Assembly (NCBI GenBank): GCA_964389525.1
Contig: CAYMEX010000001.1
Span: 1-64,000, forward strand
From: JAFLTL01 sp964389525
GTDB taxonomy: Bacteria > Bacteroidota > Bacteroidia > Bacteroidales > Muribaculaceae
Reading direction: 5' to 3'
DNA length: 64,000 bases
This document shows positions 51,596 through 60,205 of the stretch, in pieces. Position 1 is the first letter of the stretch; each line of letters begins with the position of its first letter. The notes below the pieces were generated by a model. The model saw nothing but the letters and a program-made list of their open reading frames with translations, ran no database searches and was not told where the DNA came from. The translations under genes were made by a program, and so were the position numbers.

Positions 51596-52954
51596 ATGAA
51601 CAGAATCAGAGTCATTGTCACAGCCATAATTGCGGCTCTTGCGCTTCAGGCCGCCGACGCTGCGACGAGAGAAATCGTGTTCAGATACGGTGCGACAGAT
51701 GCCGACAGCATCGTCTACCGCATTCCCGCAATCGCTTCGCTCCCCGGCGGACGGCTTGTCGCCGTGGCCGATTACCGTTACTGCGGCTATGATATAGGCA
51801 ATGGACGCATCGACCTGCATCAGGCTGTTTCGGACGACGGAGGTGTGCACTGGTGTGCGCCGGCTCTCCTTGCCGACGCTTCGGGCGATCCGGTCACCCA
51901 GGGCAACGGCCTGGGCACGATAGAGGAGTCCTTGCGCAATCCCGACTGCGGCTACGGCGATCCGGCCATTGTGGCCGACCGCGAGACAGGTGAGATGCTC
52001 ATGCTTGCCGTATGCGGCCGCACGCCGTTTTTCAAGGCACGCCGCGATAATCCCAATCAGGTCGCGCGCTGGCGCAGCACAGACGGCGGAAAGAGCTGGA
52101 CGCGCCGCGACACGATCACCTCGGAGATCTACGGCCTGTTCGACGGCAGGAAGGGCGACGGTCTGCGCGCTCCCGGAGGCTGCATCGACGCTATGTTCTT
52201 CGGTTCGGGACGCATAATGCAGTCGCGCTATGTCAAGGCCGGCTCCAGCTACCGCATTTATTCGGCTCTCTCTGGCCGGCATGTGGCCAATGACAGCGAT
52301 ACCGACAGCGTCGGCACGTATATAGCCAACTGGGTACTCTACTCCGATGATCTCGGTGAAAACTGGCATGTGCTCGGCCGCGCCGACATGCCGCCGGTGC
52401 CTGTCGGGGGCGACGAGCCGAAAGTAGAGGAGCTGCCCGACGGGTCGGTGCTTCTGAGTGCGCGCTCGAGTGCCGCCTATGGCCGTAATTTCAATATTTT
52501 CCGTTATACCGATGCCTCAAAAGGTGAGGGAGCATGGGAGAGTGCGCCTGCTCTCAGCGACTTCGGCGGCGTGAATCCCAATCCGTGCAATGGCGAGATC
52601 CTCATCGTGCCGGTGAAAGACAGCAATGATCCCGGCAACGGCGATGCCTGGATAGCCCTCCAGTCGATGACGCTCTCAAAGGAGCGTGAGAATGTGGGTA
52701 TAAAGTGGAAACCTCTGCTATCTCCGGCCGACTATGCCGATGCCGGGGCGATGGCGCAAGGCTGGGGCGACCTGGCGACGCAGACACTTCGGCTTACAGA
52801 GCTTCCGTCGGCCTACTCGACTATGGTGCAGATGCCCGACGGCAGTGTGGCTTTCCTCTTTGAGGAGGCAACCTACGACGGCAAGGAGTATTCGATCGTC
52901 TACGTGGCCCTCACGCTCGAGGAGATTACCGGCGGCCGATTCTCGGCACGCTGA
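51596..52954 (+). CDS. Exo-alpha-sialidase (GH33)
   Basis: A 452-residue exported sialidase that removes terminal sialic acids from glycans. A signal peptide (about 1-23) is followed by a six-bladed propeller: the F/YRIP motif YRIPAI (about 41), Asp boxes SDDGGVHW (about 78), STDGGKSW and SDDLGENW, and the catalytic Glu/Tyr region near 290-400. The arginine triad cannot be assigned with certainty. It is a lone gene; no sialic acid catabolism genes are adjacent. It starts right after the upstream terminator, so a promoter must lie in or near that terminator. Confidence 0.9.
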   Translation: MNRIRVIVTAIIAALALQAADAATREIVFRYGATDADSIVYRIPAIASLPGGRLVAVADYRYCGYDIGNGRIDLHQAVSDDGGVHWCAPALLADASGDPVTQGNGLGTIEESLRNPDCGYGDPAIVADRETGEMLMLAVCGRTPFFKARRDNPNQVARWRSTDGGKSWTRRDTITSEIYGLFDGRKGDGLRAPGGCIDAMFFGSGRIMQSRYVKAGSSYRIYSALSGRHVANDSDTDSVGTYIANWVLYSDDLGENWHVLGRADMPPVPVGGDEPKVEELPDGSVLLSARSSAAYGRNFNIFRYTDASKGEGAWESAPALSDFGGVNPNPCNGEILIVPVKDSNDPGNGDAWIALQSMTLSKERENVGIKWKPLLSPADYADAGAMAQGWGDLATQTLRLTELPSAYSTMVQMPDGSVAFLFEEATYDGKEYSIVYVALTLEEITGGRFSAR

Positions 52955-52978
52955 ATTTAGTGATTGTCAAAAAAATCA

Positions 52979-53015
52979 GGGGCGGTTCCTTTGGCAGGAG
53001 CCGCCCCTTGGTTTT
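52979..53015. terminator. Terminator between convergent genes
   Basis: GGGGCGGTTCC (52979-52989) pairs with GGAGCCGCCCC (52997-53007) apart from one wobble, followed on the + strand by TTGGTTTT and, on the minus strand, by AAAA-rich upstream sequence. It can serve both convergent genes. Confidence 0.85.
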
Positions 53016-53033
53016 ATCGTCTGTCAGATATGA

Positions 53034-54722
53034 TCAGAGGATCGACGAGAGGTTGAAGTTTGCAAACTCGAGGTCCTTTGAAGCTGTAGCCTTGAGCGAC
53101 GGGTCGAGCTTGATAGCCTGACGGAGGTTGCTCTGAACCATAGCGTCGTTCTTGGTGCGTGCGCCAAGCACGGCAGCCAGATAGTAAGTGGTTGCGTCGG
53201 GAGCGAGGATGCCGCCGAGAGTCGATTTTGCCTTGGCATAGTCCTTGGTGAGGATCTGTGCGAGAGCGGCGTTGTTGCTCTTGGTGTTGCCGAACGAACG
53301 GACTGCGGCTGCGTTGTCGCCCTGAAGGAGGTATGCGGTACCCATTGCCTCGCCGAGCTCGTTGACGCCGGCAGCTGCGCCGAACTTCTGCGTTGCGGCT
53401 GCATAGTCACCTTCGGCAAGCGAGATAAGACCGAGGTTCATCTGGGGCTCGGGAGCCGACGGGTTCACGCGGGCTGCCTGTGCGAAAGATGCCTTGGCGG
53501 CCTTGGTGTTGCCGGTGTTCCACTGTACCATGCCGAGGTCGTTGACGGCGCGGTAGTCGTCGGGGTAGATAGCGGCGGCCTCGGTGTAGATCTTGATCTT
53601 CTGTGCGGGGTCGTCGGTGAGTGTGGCGCAGTAGAGAAGCTCATCGATAGTGAGCGAGCGCGGGTTGGTGGCGAATACCTGCTGGATCTCCTCGTCGCTC
53701 TTGCCGATGGTGTTGATGGTGGCGGTGATGCGCGAGTAGCGGAGCTGCGGGAGGATGTCCTCGGCGAGCTTGTCGAATACCGACGAGAGGTTGCGGATCT
53801 CACGCTCGCGCTGCTCGGGATCTTTGTACATCGAGAGCACGCTCAGTATGAGGTCTTTGTCCTGGATGTTGCTTGCTGCAACGAGCTTCTGGAAGCCTTC
53901 CCAGTCCTCGGGGGTGAACTGTGCGGTGAGTTCGCCGAACGAGATGTTGTTTTTCTTCAGCTCCTTGTTGAGGTAGGCCGAAGTGTTCTTCTCGCGGTTT
54001 TCAGCAAGACGTGTGTTCAGGTCGATGCCACCCTCGGGCGAAGCGTAGGAAGAAATGTTGATCTCCTCGATCTCCTGGTTGGCGGCGGCGTTGGCAGCGG
54101 CGATGTTCTCATGCAGACGCTTGATGTCGCCCTTGGCGATCTCGCTGTTGCGGATGTTGGCCTGGTTGACAAGGAACTTGATGTCGGCGGCATACTTCTC
54201 TTTGATGATGCGCTGGAACTTGTCGGCGGCAAGAGCGGCAGCGGCGTCCTCAGCCGATGCGAAAGCGGCGGTAGCGACAACGCCGGTGGCTACCTTGACT
54301 CTCGGGAGCACATACTGTTTCGATCCCTGGTTGACGGTGAAAGCCAGCTCCAGTTCGCTCTGTGCCATTGCGGGCTTCCATGCGAAGTTCACGGGGATGG
54401 TCACTGTGCCGCCACGGTCATAATAGATGACAGGGCTGTTGCCGCGCACCTTCTCGCCCTGGAACGAATAGGGCTGCGATGACGACTCCTCGCCATTGTA
54501 GACGAGATAGGGAGTCACTGTCACCTGGGCGTTCTTCACAAAGAACTTTGCCGGGATGTTGGCGGTGACTGTGCCGGGGACTTTCTGACCCACGAGCTCG
54601 AGAGGATTAGGGTTTACCGAGAAGTAGTCAGCACTGAACTGTCCCAGTTTTTTGCTGCATCCTGTTGCGGCCAGAAGGGTTGCGAGCGCAACGACTGGCA
54701 GAGAAATGCGATTTTTTAACAT
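53034..54722 (-). CDS. Exported lipoprotein with OmpA-like middle and TPR tail
   Basis: A 562-residue protein: lipobox TGCSKK (Cys near 22), an N-terminal beta-rich part (about 30-170, VNPNPLELVGQKVPGTVTAN), a helical middle with INISSYASPEGGIDLNTRLA and ENREKNTSAYL resembling the OmpA-like peptidoglycan-binding motif at about 245-300, and TPR repeats from about 400 to 560. The combination suggests an outer-membrane scaffold. Exact family name not recognised. ATG 54722 is used because a longer start lacks a signal; the chosen one gives a normal lipoprotein signal. Confidence 0.8.
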   Translation of the reverse strand: MLKNRISLPVVALATLLAATGCSKKLGQFSADYFSVNPNPLELVGQKVPGTVTANIPAKFFVKNAQVTVTPYLVYNGEESSSQPYSFQGEKVRGNSPVIYYDRGGTVTIPVNFAWKPAMAQSELELAFTVNQGSKQYVLPRVKVATGVVATAAFASAEDAAAALAADKFQRIIKEKYAADIKFLVNQANIRNSEIAKGDIKRLHENIAAANAAANQEIEEINISSYASPEGGIDLNTRLAENREKNTSAYLNKELKKNNISFGELTAQFTPEDWEGFQKLVAASNIQDKDLILSVLSMYKDPEQREREIRNLSSVFDKLAEDILPQLRYSRITATINTIGKSDEEIQQVFATNPRSLTIDELLYCATLTDDPAQKIKIYTEAAAIYPDDYRAVNDLGMVQWNTGNTKAAKASFAQAARVNPSAPEPQMNLGLISLAEGDYAAATQKFGAAAGVNELGEAMGTAYLLQGDNAAAVRSFGNTKSNNAALAQILTKDYAKAKSTLGGILAPDATTYYLAAVLGARTKNDAMVQSNLRQAIKLDPSLKATASKDLEFANFNLSSIL

Positions 54723-54806
54723 TGGATGAATGATTCCTTTAAAGGATTTTCCCTCACACCGGCCGCCTGATGGCACCGGTGTGAGAGATGGGGTTATAGG
54801 TTGAAG

Positions 54807-56267
54807 TTATTTTTTCTCATTGGCGACCTTCTCGAGTACACGGCGGAGGTGTTTCCAGAAGCGGTCGACTGCGGGTATATACATGCGTTCGCTCGGAGAA
54901 TGCACGCCACGCAGGGTGGGGCCGAACGAAACCATGTCGAGCTCGGGCATCACGCTCTTGAAGAGTCCGCACTCCAGACCGGCGTGGATGGCCTTGATGG
55001 CGGGCTTGACGTCGAAAAGCTCCTCGTAGGCGTCGGAGGTGATCTTCATTATCGGCGACTCGAGGTTGGGCTGCCAGCCGGGATAGCCCTCGCCATGCTC
55101 CACGACGGCGCCGGCGAGCTTGAAGTGAGCCTCCACCTGGTTGGCGATGTCATATTTGCGCGACTCCACCGAGCTGCGCTGCGAGGTGGTGACCACAATC
55201 TTGTTGTCGGGACGCATCTTCACCGACGCGAGGTTGGTCGAGGTCTCCACGAGTCCCTCGAGATCGCGGCTCATCGACACTACTCCGTGAGGTGCCGAGT
55301 ATATGGCACTGATGACGTTCGACGAAGTGGTGGAGTCCACGCAGAAGTCGGGAGCGTCGACCGATGTCAGCTCAAGCTTCAGGGTGTTTTCAAGACCCTT
55401 GTATTCGTTCTCGATGTCGGCCACATAGTTGTTGAATGCGATGCGCACATCCTCTTTGCGCGATGTGTGCACGCCTATCACGGCATGAGCGGCGCGGGGT
55501 ATGGCGTTGCGCAGATTTCCGCCGTCGATCTCTGCCAGAGCCACCTCATGTGTCTTGCCGAGGTTCCAGAGGAAGCGTGCGAGCACCTTGTTGGCATTGG
55601 CGTGGCCGAGGTGTATGTCGCCGCCCGAGTGTCCGCCGAGGCCGCCCGACACCTCTACCTTGAAATAGTGGAAGTCGGCCGGAGCTACCGAGCGGTTGTA
55701 GTTGAATGTGCACACGGTGTCGATGCCGCCTGCGCATCCCACAAATATCTCTGCGTCGTCCTCCGAGTCGAGGTTCAGCAGTATCTTGCCCGATATCATG
55801 TCTTTGCCGAGGTTGAAGGCGCCGGTCATGCCTGTCTCCTCGTCGACGGTCACGAGCACCTCGAGCGGGCCGTGCACGAGAGTCGGGTCGGTGACGGCGG
55901 CAAGCGACGCTGCCACGCCTATGCCGTTGTCGGCGCCGAGAGTGGTTCCGTCGGCCTTTACCCAGTCGCCGTCTACGATCGTCTTGATCGGGCTGTTGTC
56001 GAAATCAAATCCCTTGTCGTTGCTCTCGCACACCATGTCCATGTGCCCCTGCATGATTACGGTGGGGGCGTCCTCGTGGCCCGGTGTGGCGGGCTTGGTG
56101 ATGACTACATTGCCGATAGCGTCAACCTTGTAGTCGAGATTGTGCGCCTTGGCGAAGTCGACGAGATACTGACGTATTTTCTCCTCTTTTTTAGAAGGGC
56201 GGGGCACCTTCGTGATCTCATCGAAGATCTTGAAGACGGCCTGCGGCTGAAGGTCTTTTACTTCCAT
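54807..56267 (-). CDS. pepD: Aminoacyl-histidine dipeptidase (PepD, M20)
   Basis: A 486-residue zinc dipeptidase of family M20 that cleaves Xaa-His and other dipeptides; cytosolic (no signal). Metal and catalytic positions: MQGHMDMV (His, Asp), TTLGADNGIGVAA (bridging Asp), VDEETGMTG (catalytic Glu pair), NLDSEDDAEIFVGCAGG and IHAGLECGLF (His). The lid domain lies between about residues 190 and 410. The length matches PepD. It shares its strand with the preceding lipoprotein gene (84-base gap), but has no clear operon link. Confidence 0.97.
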   Translation of the reverse strand: MEVKDLQPQAVFKIFDEITKVPRPSKKEEKIRQYLVDFAKAHNLDYKVDAIGNVVITKPATPGHEDAPTVIMQGHMDMVCESNDKGFDFDNSPIKTIVDGDWVKADGTTLGADNGIGVAASLAAVTDPTLVHGPLEVLVTVDEETGMTGAFNLGKDMISGKILLNLDSEDDAEIFVGCAGGIDTVCTFNYNRSVAPADFHYFKVEVSGGLGGHSGGDIHLGHANANKVLARFLWNLGKTHEVALAEIDGGNLRNAIPRAAHAVIGVHTSRKEDVRIAFNNYVADIENEYKGLENTLKLELTSVDAPDFCVDSTTSSNVISAIYSAPHGVVSMSRDLEGLVETSTNLASVKMRPDNKIVVTTSQRSSVESRKYDIANQVEAHFKLAGAVVEHGEGYPGWQPNLESPIMKITSDAYEELFDVKPAIKAIHAGLECGLFKSVMPELDMVSFGPTLRGVHSPSERMYIPAVDRFWKHLRRVLEKVANEKK

Positions 56268-56408
56268 GACAGGGATATGATTTAGTAGGTTTTTTGTTTC
56301 CGGTTAATTTTGTTTCAGCAGTGTTATATTAAGTTAAAACCCCTGCGTTCACGCACACTAAGTTACAAAATAAAAAGGCATCACTGCAAGAAATATATGT
56401 ATCTTTCT

Positions 56409-56416
56409 TATATTTG
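56409..56416 (+). promoter_or_regulatory. -7 box for the small protein and ompH genes
   Basis: TATATTTG, 25 bases before ATG 56442; the -33 box is poor. Confidence 0.6.
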
Positions 56417-56441
56417 CAACACAAAAATCGGCGCATAGGCC

Positions 56442-56567
56442 ATGAAAACTCTGCTTTTCACAATTATTCTGCTTGTTTTCGCCCTGATAATGCTGGGCGT
56501 GAAAGTGCTTTTTGTGAAAGGAGGGAAGTTTCCATCGCATCACGGGCATCATCATTCCCGCGACTGA
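56442..56567 (+). CDS. 41-residue membrane peptide
   Basis: A short gene: ATG 56442 to TGA 56567. MKTLLFTIILLVFALIMLGV forms one transmembrane helix, then KVLFVKGGKFPSHH and a His-rich end HGHHHSRD. Similar 40-70 residue proteins with VKVLFVKGGKFP are, from memory, conserved in Bacteroides and Parabacteroides; function unknown. It lies 54 bases before ompH behind the same promoter. Confidence 0.7.
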   Translation: MKTLLFTIILLVFALIMLGVKVLFVKGGKFPSHHGHHHSRD

Positions 56568-56621
56568 CGGCGCCGGTTGCAGATCATACAAGAATAACAA
56601 ATCAACCACTGAATACATTAC

Positions 56622-57221
56622 ATGAAGAAAACAGCACTCGGCGCCGCCGGCCTTTTTATGCTTTGCGCGGTCGCATCTTGTTCTGACAGCGCGAAGACAA
56701 CAGCTACACCCGAGGCTCCGGCAGCCACGACTGAAACCGCAGGTGACTCATTTGCATCCTCCACCAATATACGATATATCGACCTTGACACAATCATGGA
56801 GTATTACCATCTTGCCAAGGACGTACAGGAGTTCACGATACGCACCTACAGCGATCTCGAGCAGGCACAGCGCACCGAAGCCAACAAGATACAGAAAGAA
56901 GGCCAGCGCATCGAGGACAAGGCACGCAGCAACGGATATCTCTCGCAGTCGACATATGAAGCCGACGTGCAGGGATTCAACAAGATGCAGGCCGACGCAC
57001 AGAACGCTCTCGCCGCACGCCAGCGCAAGGCCGAGCAGGATCTTCTCGTGCAGAACCAGATGCTGAACGATTCAATCCAGAACTTCATCGCCGACTACAA
57101 CAAGAGCCACCACTACGATGCCATCCTCTTCAAGGCGGCAGGAGTCTACTTCAACCCCGCGCTCGACATCACCAAAGAAGTCGTCGAGGGTCTGAACTCA
57201 CGCTACAACATCGTGAAGTAA
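56622..57221 (+). CDS. OmpH/Skp-family periplasmic chaperone lipoprotein
   Basis: A 199-residue protein: lipobox VASCS (Cys near 20), a low-complexity Ala/Thr linker, and an OmpH/Skp domain (about 48-199) starting IRYIDLDTIMEYYHLAKDVQ, with a long coiled coil (about 70-150) and the C-terminal DAILFKAAGVYFNPALDITK. Skp-type proteins hold unfolded outer-membrane proteins. A lipid anchor is unusual for Skp of Proteobacteria but common in Bacteroidetes. A terminator follows. Confidence 0.9.
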   Translation: MKKTALGAAGLFMLCAVASCSDSAKTTATPEAPAATTETAGDSFASSTNIRYIDLDTIMEYYHLAKDVQEFTIRTYSDLEQAQRTEANKIQKEGQRIEDKARSNGYLSQSTYEADVQGFNKMQADAQNALAARQRKAEQDLLVQNQMLNDSIQNFIADYNKSHHYDAILFKAAGVYFNPALDITKEVVEGLNSRYNIVK

Positions 57222-57242
57222 AAGCAGCACAGACGATAAAAA

Positions 57243-57283
57243 ATATGAGCGAGACCGCAACCGCGGCCTCGCTCATATTTTTT
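57243..57283 (+). terminator. Terminator of ompH
   Basis: ATATGAGCGAG (57243-57253) pairs perfectly with CTCGCTCATAT (57268-57278), followed by TTTTT. Confidence 0.92.
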
Positions 57284-57325
57284 AAGGGCTATTGTAAGAA
57301 GGCTTGCACGCCTCCTCCCCATCTC

Positions 57326-58750
57326 TTATGCCGGTGTTCCTGTTTCGGGCGATGGCTTGCGACGACGTTTCCAGAACGGGACGCGCTTCTTCTTTGCCGG
57401 AGCTACGCCTTCTGTGGCTGGAGCAGCCGACGCAGCCGACGCAGCCGGCGACGACGGTGGCGTGGCGGCGGTAGCCTCCGGCGCTTTGTCGGCCGGCCTG
57501 GCCTCGTGTGGCTTTTCTGCAGCAGGTCTGCGGCCTCCGCGTCCCGAAGGCTTGCGGCGTCCGCCGTTTCTTTTGGCCTGACGTGATGCCGTAGGCTCTT
57601 TGTCTTCTGAATTGCTGCCGTTGCCCTCTCCGCCCACACGGGCTACACGCTTGCCGAGAAACTTCTCGATGCGTGCAAAACGGCCGCGGTCGCGCTCGCT
57701 GACAAATGTGACCGCGATGCCCGACTCGCCGGCGCGGGCCGTGCGGCCGATGCGGTGCACATAATCCTCAGGCTCGGCCGGGACATCGTAGTTGACCACC
57801 ATGGTGATGTCATCGATATCGATGCCTCGCGCCATTATGTCGGTGGCGACGAGTATGTCGGTGTGTCCGGCCTTAAATCCTCTTATCACCTCCTCGCGCT
57901 TGCTCTGCTCGAGATCGCTGTGCATCTCGTCGGCCTTGAACCCCTCTTTTTTCAGTATCTTGCGCAGATCCTTCACGCCGAGTTTCGACCCTGCGAAAAC
58001 GATCACGCGCTTCCGGCCGCCATCTTCTTTGAGCAGCCCCTCGAGTATCGCGGCCTTCTCGCCTGCGCCGCAGAATATGGCGCGCTGGTCGATCTTGTCG
58101 GCCGGACGCGACACGGCTATCTTCACCTGTACCGGGTTGTGGAGTATCGATCCGGCCAGCTTGACGATGCGTTCGGGCATCGTGGCGGAGAAAAGCAGCG
58201 TCTGTCGCTCTGACGGCAGACGCGAGGCGATGTGCATTATGTCGTCGTAAAATCCCATGTCGAGCATCCGGTCGGCCTCGTCGAGTATGAGATAGCCGAG
58301 TTTCGAGAAGTCGACGTAGCCCATGTTTATGTGGGCCATGAGTCGTCCGGGAGTAGCCACGACAATGTCGGCGCCCTCTTTGAGGCCGCGCTGCTGCTGC
58401 GCGTATGCCGGGCCGTCGGTGCTGCCGTATATGGCTATGTTGCTGACGTTGAGATAGTATGAGAAACCTTCAAGCTGATGGTCGATCTGCATGGCCAGCT
58501 CGCGTGTCGGCGTGAGCACGAGGCACTTTATGCCCGGTGTCCCGGCGGTGCCGTCATCCTGCATGCGCTGTATGACGGGAAGGAGAAATGCGGCGGTCTT
58601 GCCTGTGCCGGTCTGTGCGACGGCTATGAGGTCGTTGCCGTCAAGTATCTCGGGTATGGCTTTTTCCTGTACGGGAGTGCATTCTCCGAAATTCATGGCG
58701 TCGAGGGCGTCAAGCACCTCGTCGCTGAAGTCAAGATCTTCAAATCGCAT
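57326..58750 (-). CDS. DEAD-box ATP-dependent RNA helicase
   Basis: A 474-residue RhlE-type RNA helicase. Motifs in order: Q motif CTPVQEKAIP, motif I AQTGTGKT, Ia PTRELAMQI, Ib TPGRL, II DEADRML, III SAT, IV VIVFAGSK, V ATDIMARGIDI, VI HRIGRTARAG. The C-terminus (about 375-474) is Arg/Ala/Pro-rich and disordered (KRNGGRRKPSGRGGRRPAAE), as in cold-shock or ribosome-assembly helicases. It probably works on rRNA or mRNA structure. It is a single-gene unit. Confidence 0.96.
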   Translation of the reverse strand: MRFEDLDFSDEVLDALDAMNFGECTPVQEKAIPEILDGNDLIAVAQTGTGKTAAFLLPVIQRMQDDGTAGTPGIKCLVLTPTRELAMQIDHQLEGFSYYLNVSNIAIYGSTDGPAYAQQQRGLKEGADIVVATPGRLMAHINMGYVDFSKLGYLILDEADRMLDMGFYDDIMHIASRLPSERQTLLFSATMPERIVKLAGSILHNPVQVKIAVSRPADKIDQRAIFCGAGEKAAILEGLLKEDGGRKRVIVFAGSKLGVKDLRKILKKEGFKADEMHSDLEQSKREEVIRGFKAGHTDILVATDIMARGIDIDDITMVVNYDVPAEPEDYVHRIGRTARAGESGIAVTFVSERDRGRFARIEKFLGKRVARVGGEGNGSNSEDKEPTASRQAKRNGGRRKPSGRGGRRPAAEKPHEARPADKAPEATAATPPSSPAASAASAAPATEGVAPAKKKRVPFWKRRRKPSPETGTPA

Positions 58751-58785
58751 GATCTGTCACAAAATAGTTATATATGGGGCGCATC

Positions 58786-60198
58786 TCATATCGAGACCTC
58801 GCCCCGGCGCAATGCCTCGGCATAAGCGTCGATGCGCATCAGTTCGGCGGGTATGTCGATCGACTGCGGGCAATGCTTGATACACTCCTTGCAGTCGGTG
58901 CAGCGGGCTGCCTGACGCAGTTTGGGCACCTTGCGGTCCATGCCGACAAGAAACTCGCGGCGGGCGCGGGCATAGTTGCTGTCGGTCTTCGACGTGACGA
59001 TATCGCCCTGGTTCACCATCTTGTTGTAGTGCAGCAGTATGCCAGGTATGTCGAGTCCGTGGGGACACGGCATGCAGTATTTGCAGTCGTTGCACTGCAC
59101 GAGCGGATACGAGAGCATCATCGCGGCCACTTTCTGCAGCATGGCGTCTTCCTCGGCGCTGATCGGCACAAGAGGGGAGTAGGTGGCCACATTCTCGCGC
59201 AGATGGTTCATGTAGGTCATGCCCGAGAGCACCGTGAGGATTCCCTCGGGGGTGCCGGCGTAGCGGAATGCCCATGAGGCGATACTGTCGTCGGGGCGTG
59301 CCTGTTTCATCACCGAGGTCAGATTTTCGGGCATCGACGAGAGGCGGCCGCCGAGAAGCGGCTCCATGATCACGGCCGGTATGCCGCGCTTCGAGAGCTC
59401 GTTGTAGAGATACTCGCCGTTGGTGTTCAGCGCATTGATCTCTTTGGCATGCAGCCAGTCAACATAGTTCATCTGTATCTGCACGAAGTCCCAGCGCACG
59501 CGTCCTTCGTCATGCCATTTCAGCATTGTGTCAAATACATTGACATCGCCGTGATATGAGAATCCGAGATTGCGTATCTTCCCTTTCTCGCGCTCTTCGA
59601 TCAGGAAATCGAGCATCCCGTTGTCCATATACCGACTGTTGAAGTTGTCCATGCCTCCCTGACCTATGGCATGCAGCAGCAGATAGTCGATATAGTCGGT
59701 CTGAAGATACTTGAATGAGTTTTCATACATCTCCATCGACTTTTCGCGCGGCCAGGTCTGCGGAGCGAAATTGGAGAGCTTCGTGGCGATGAAGTAGCTG
59801 TCGCGCGGGTGCCGTGCGAGAGCGATGCCTGTGGCCTGTTCGCTGAATCCGCGGCAGTAGGCGGGCGACGTGTCGAAATAGTTGACGCCGTGGGCCAGAG
59901 CGTAGTCCACGAGTTCGTTTATCTTCTCCTGGTCGAGCACACCGTCTGAGTCGGGCAGTGTCGGCCAGCGCATGCAGCCGTAGCCGAGTATCGATACTTT
60001 GTCGCCTGTGCTGGGGTTGGTGCGGTAAGTCATTTCACCGCCACCAACGGCTGCCGCCGAGTGGTCGGACTCTTTCGGGGACGAACAGCCGGCGATGAGC
60101 GGGCTCACGCCGCCGGCCATCGTTGCGGCACCGCCGAGGGCAATGCTTTTCAGCACCGCACGCCGCTTTGGATCATATTTAAATTTATTGATGCTCAT
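58786..60198 (-). CDS. Tat-exported aldo/keto reductase with iron-sulfur clusters
   Basis: A 470-residue protein in three parts: an N-terminal twin-arginine signal with lipobox (KRRAVLKSIALGGAA, then IAGC), an aldo/keto reductase barrel (about 60-350, with YFDTSPAYCRG and LLLHAIGQGG as catalytic region and IATKLS), and a C-terminal ferredoxin part with two Cys clusters: CNDCKYCMPCPHGLDIP and RCTDCKECIKHCPQ. It sits seven bases after the polyferredoxin gene and is probably translated with it. The reduced electron input may come from the membrane partner; the substrate is unknown. Confidence 0.9.
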   Translation of the reverse strand: MSINKFKYDPKRRAVLKSIALGGAATMAGGVSPLIAGCSSPKESDHSAAAVGGGEMTYRTNPSTGDKVSILGYGCMRWPTLPDSDGVLDQEKINELVDYALAHGVNYFDTSPAYCRGFSEQATGIALARHPRDSYFIATKLSNFAPQTWPREKSMEMYENSFKYLQTDYIDYLLLHAIGQGGMDNFNSRYMDNGMLDFLIEEREKGKIRNLGFSYHGDVNVFDTMLKWHDEGRVRWDFVQIQMNYVDWLHAKEINALNTNGEYLYNELSKRGIPAVIMEPLLGGRLSSMPENLTSVMKQARPDDSIASWAFRYAGTPEGILTVLSGMTYMNHLRENVATYSPLVPISAEEDAMLQKVAAMMLSYPLVQCNDCKYCMPCPHGLDIPGILLHYNKMVNQGDIVTSKTDSNYARARREFLVGMDRKVPKLRQAARCTDCKECIKHCPQSIDIPAELMRIDAYAEALRRGEVSI

Positions 60199-60205
60199 AA
60201 TGCTG

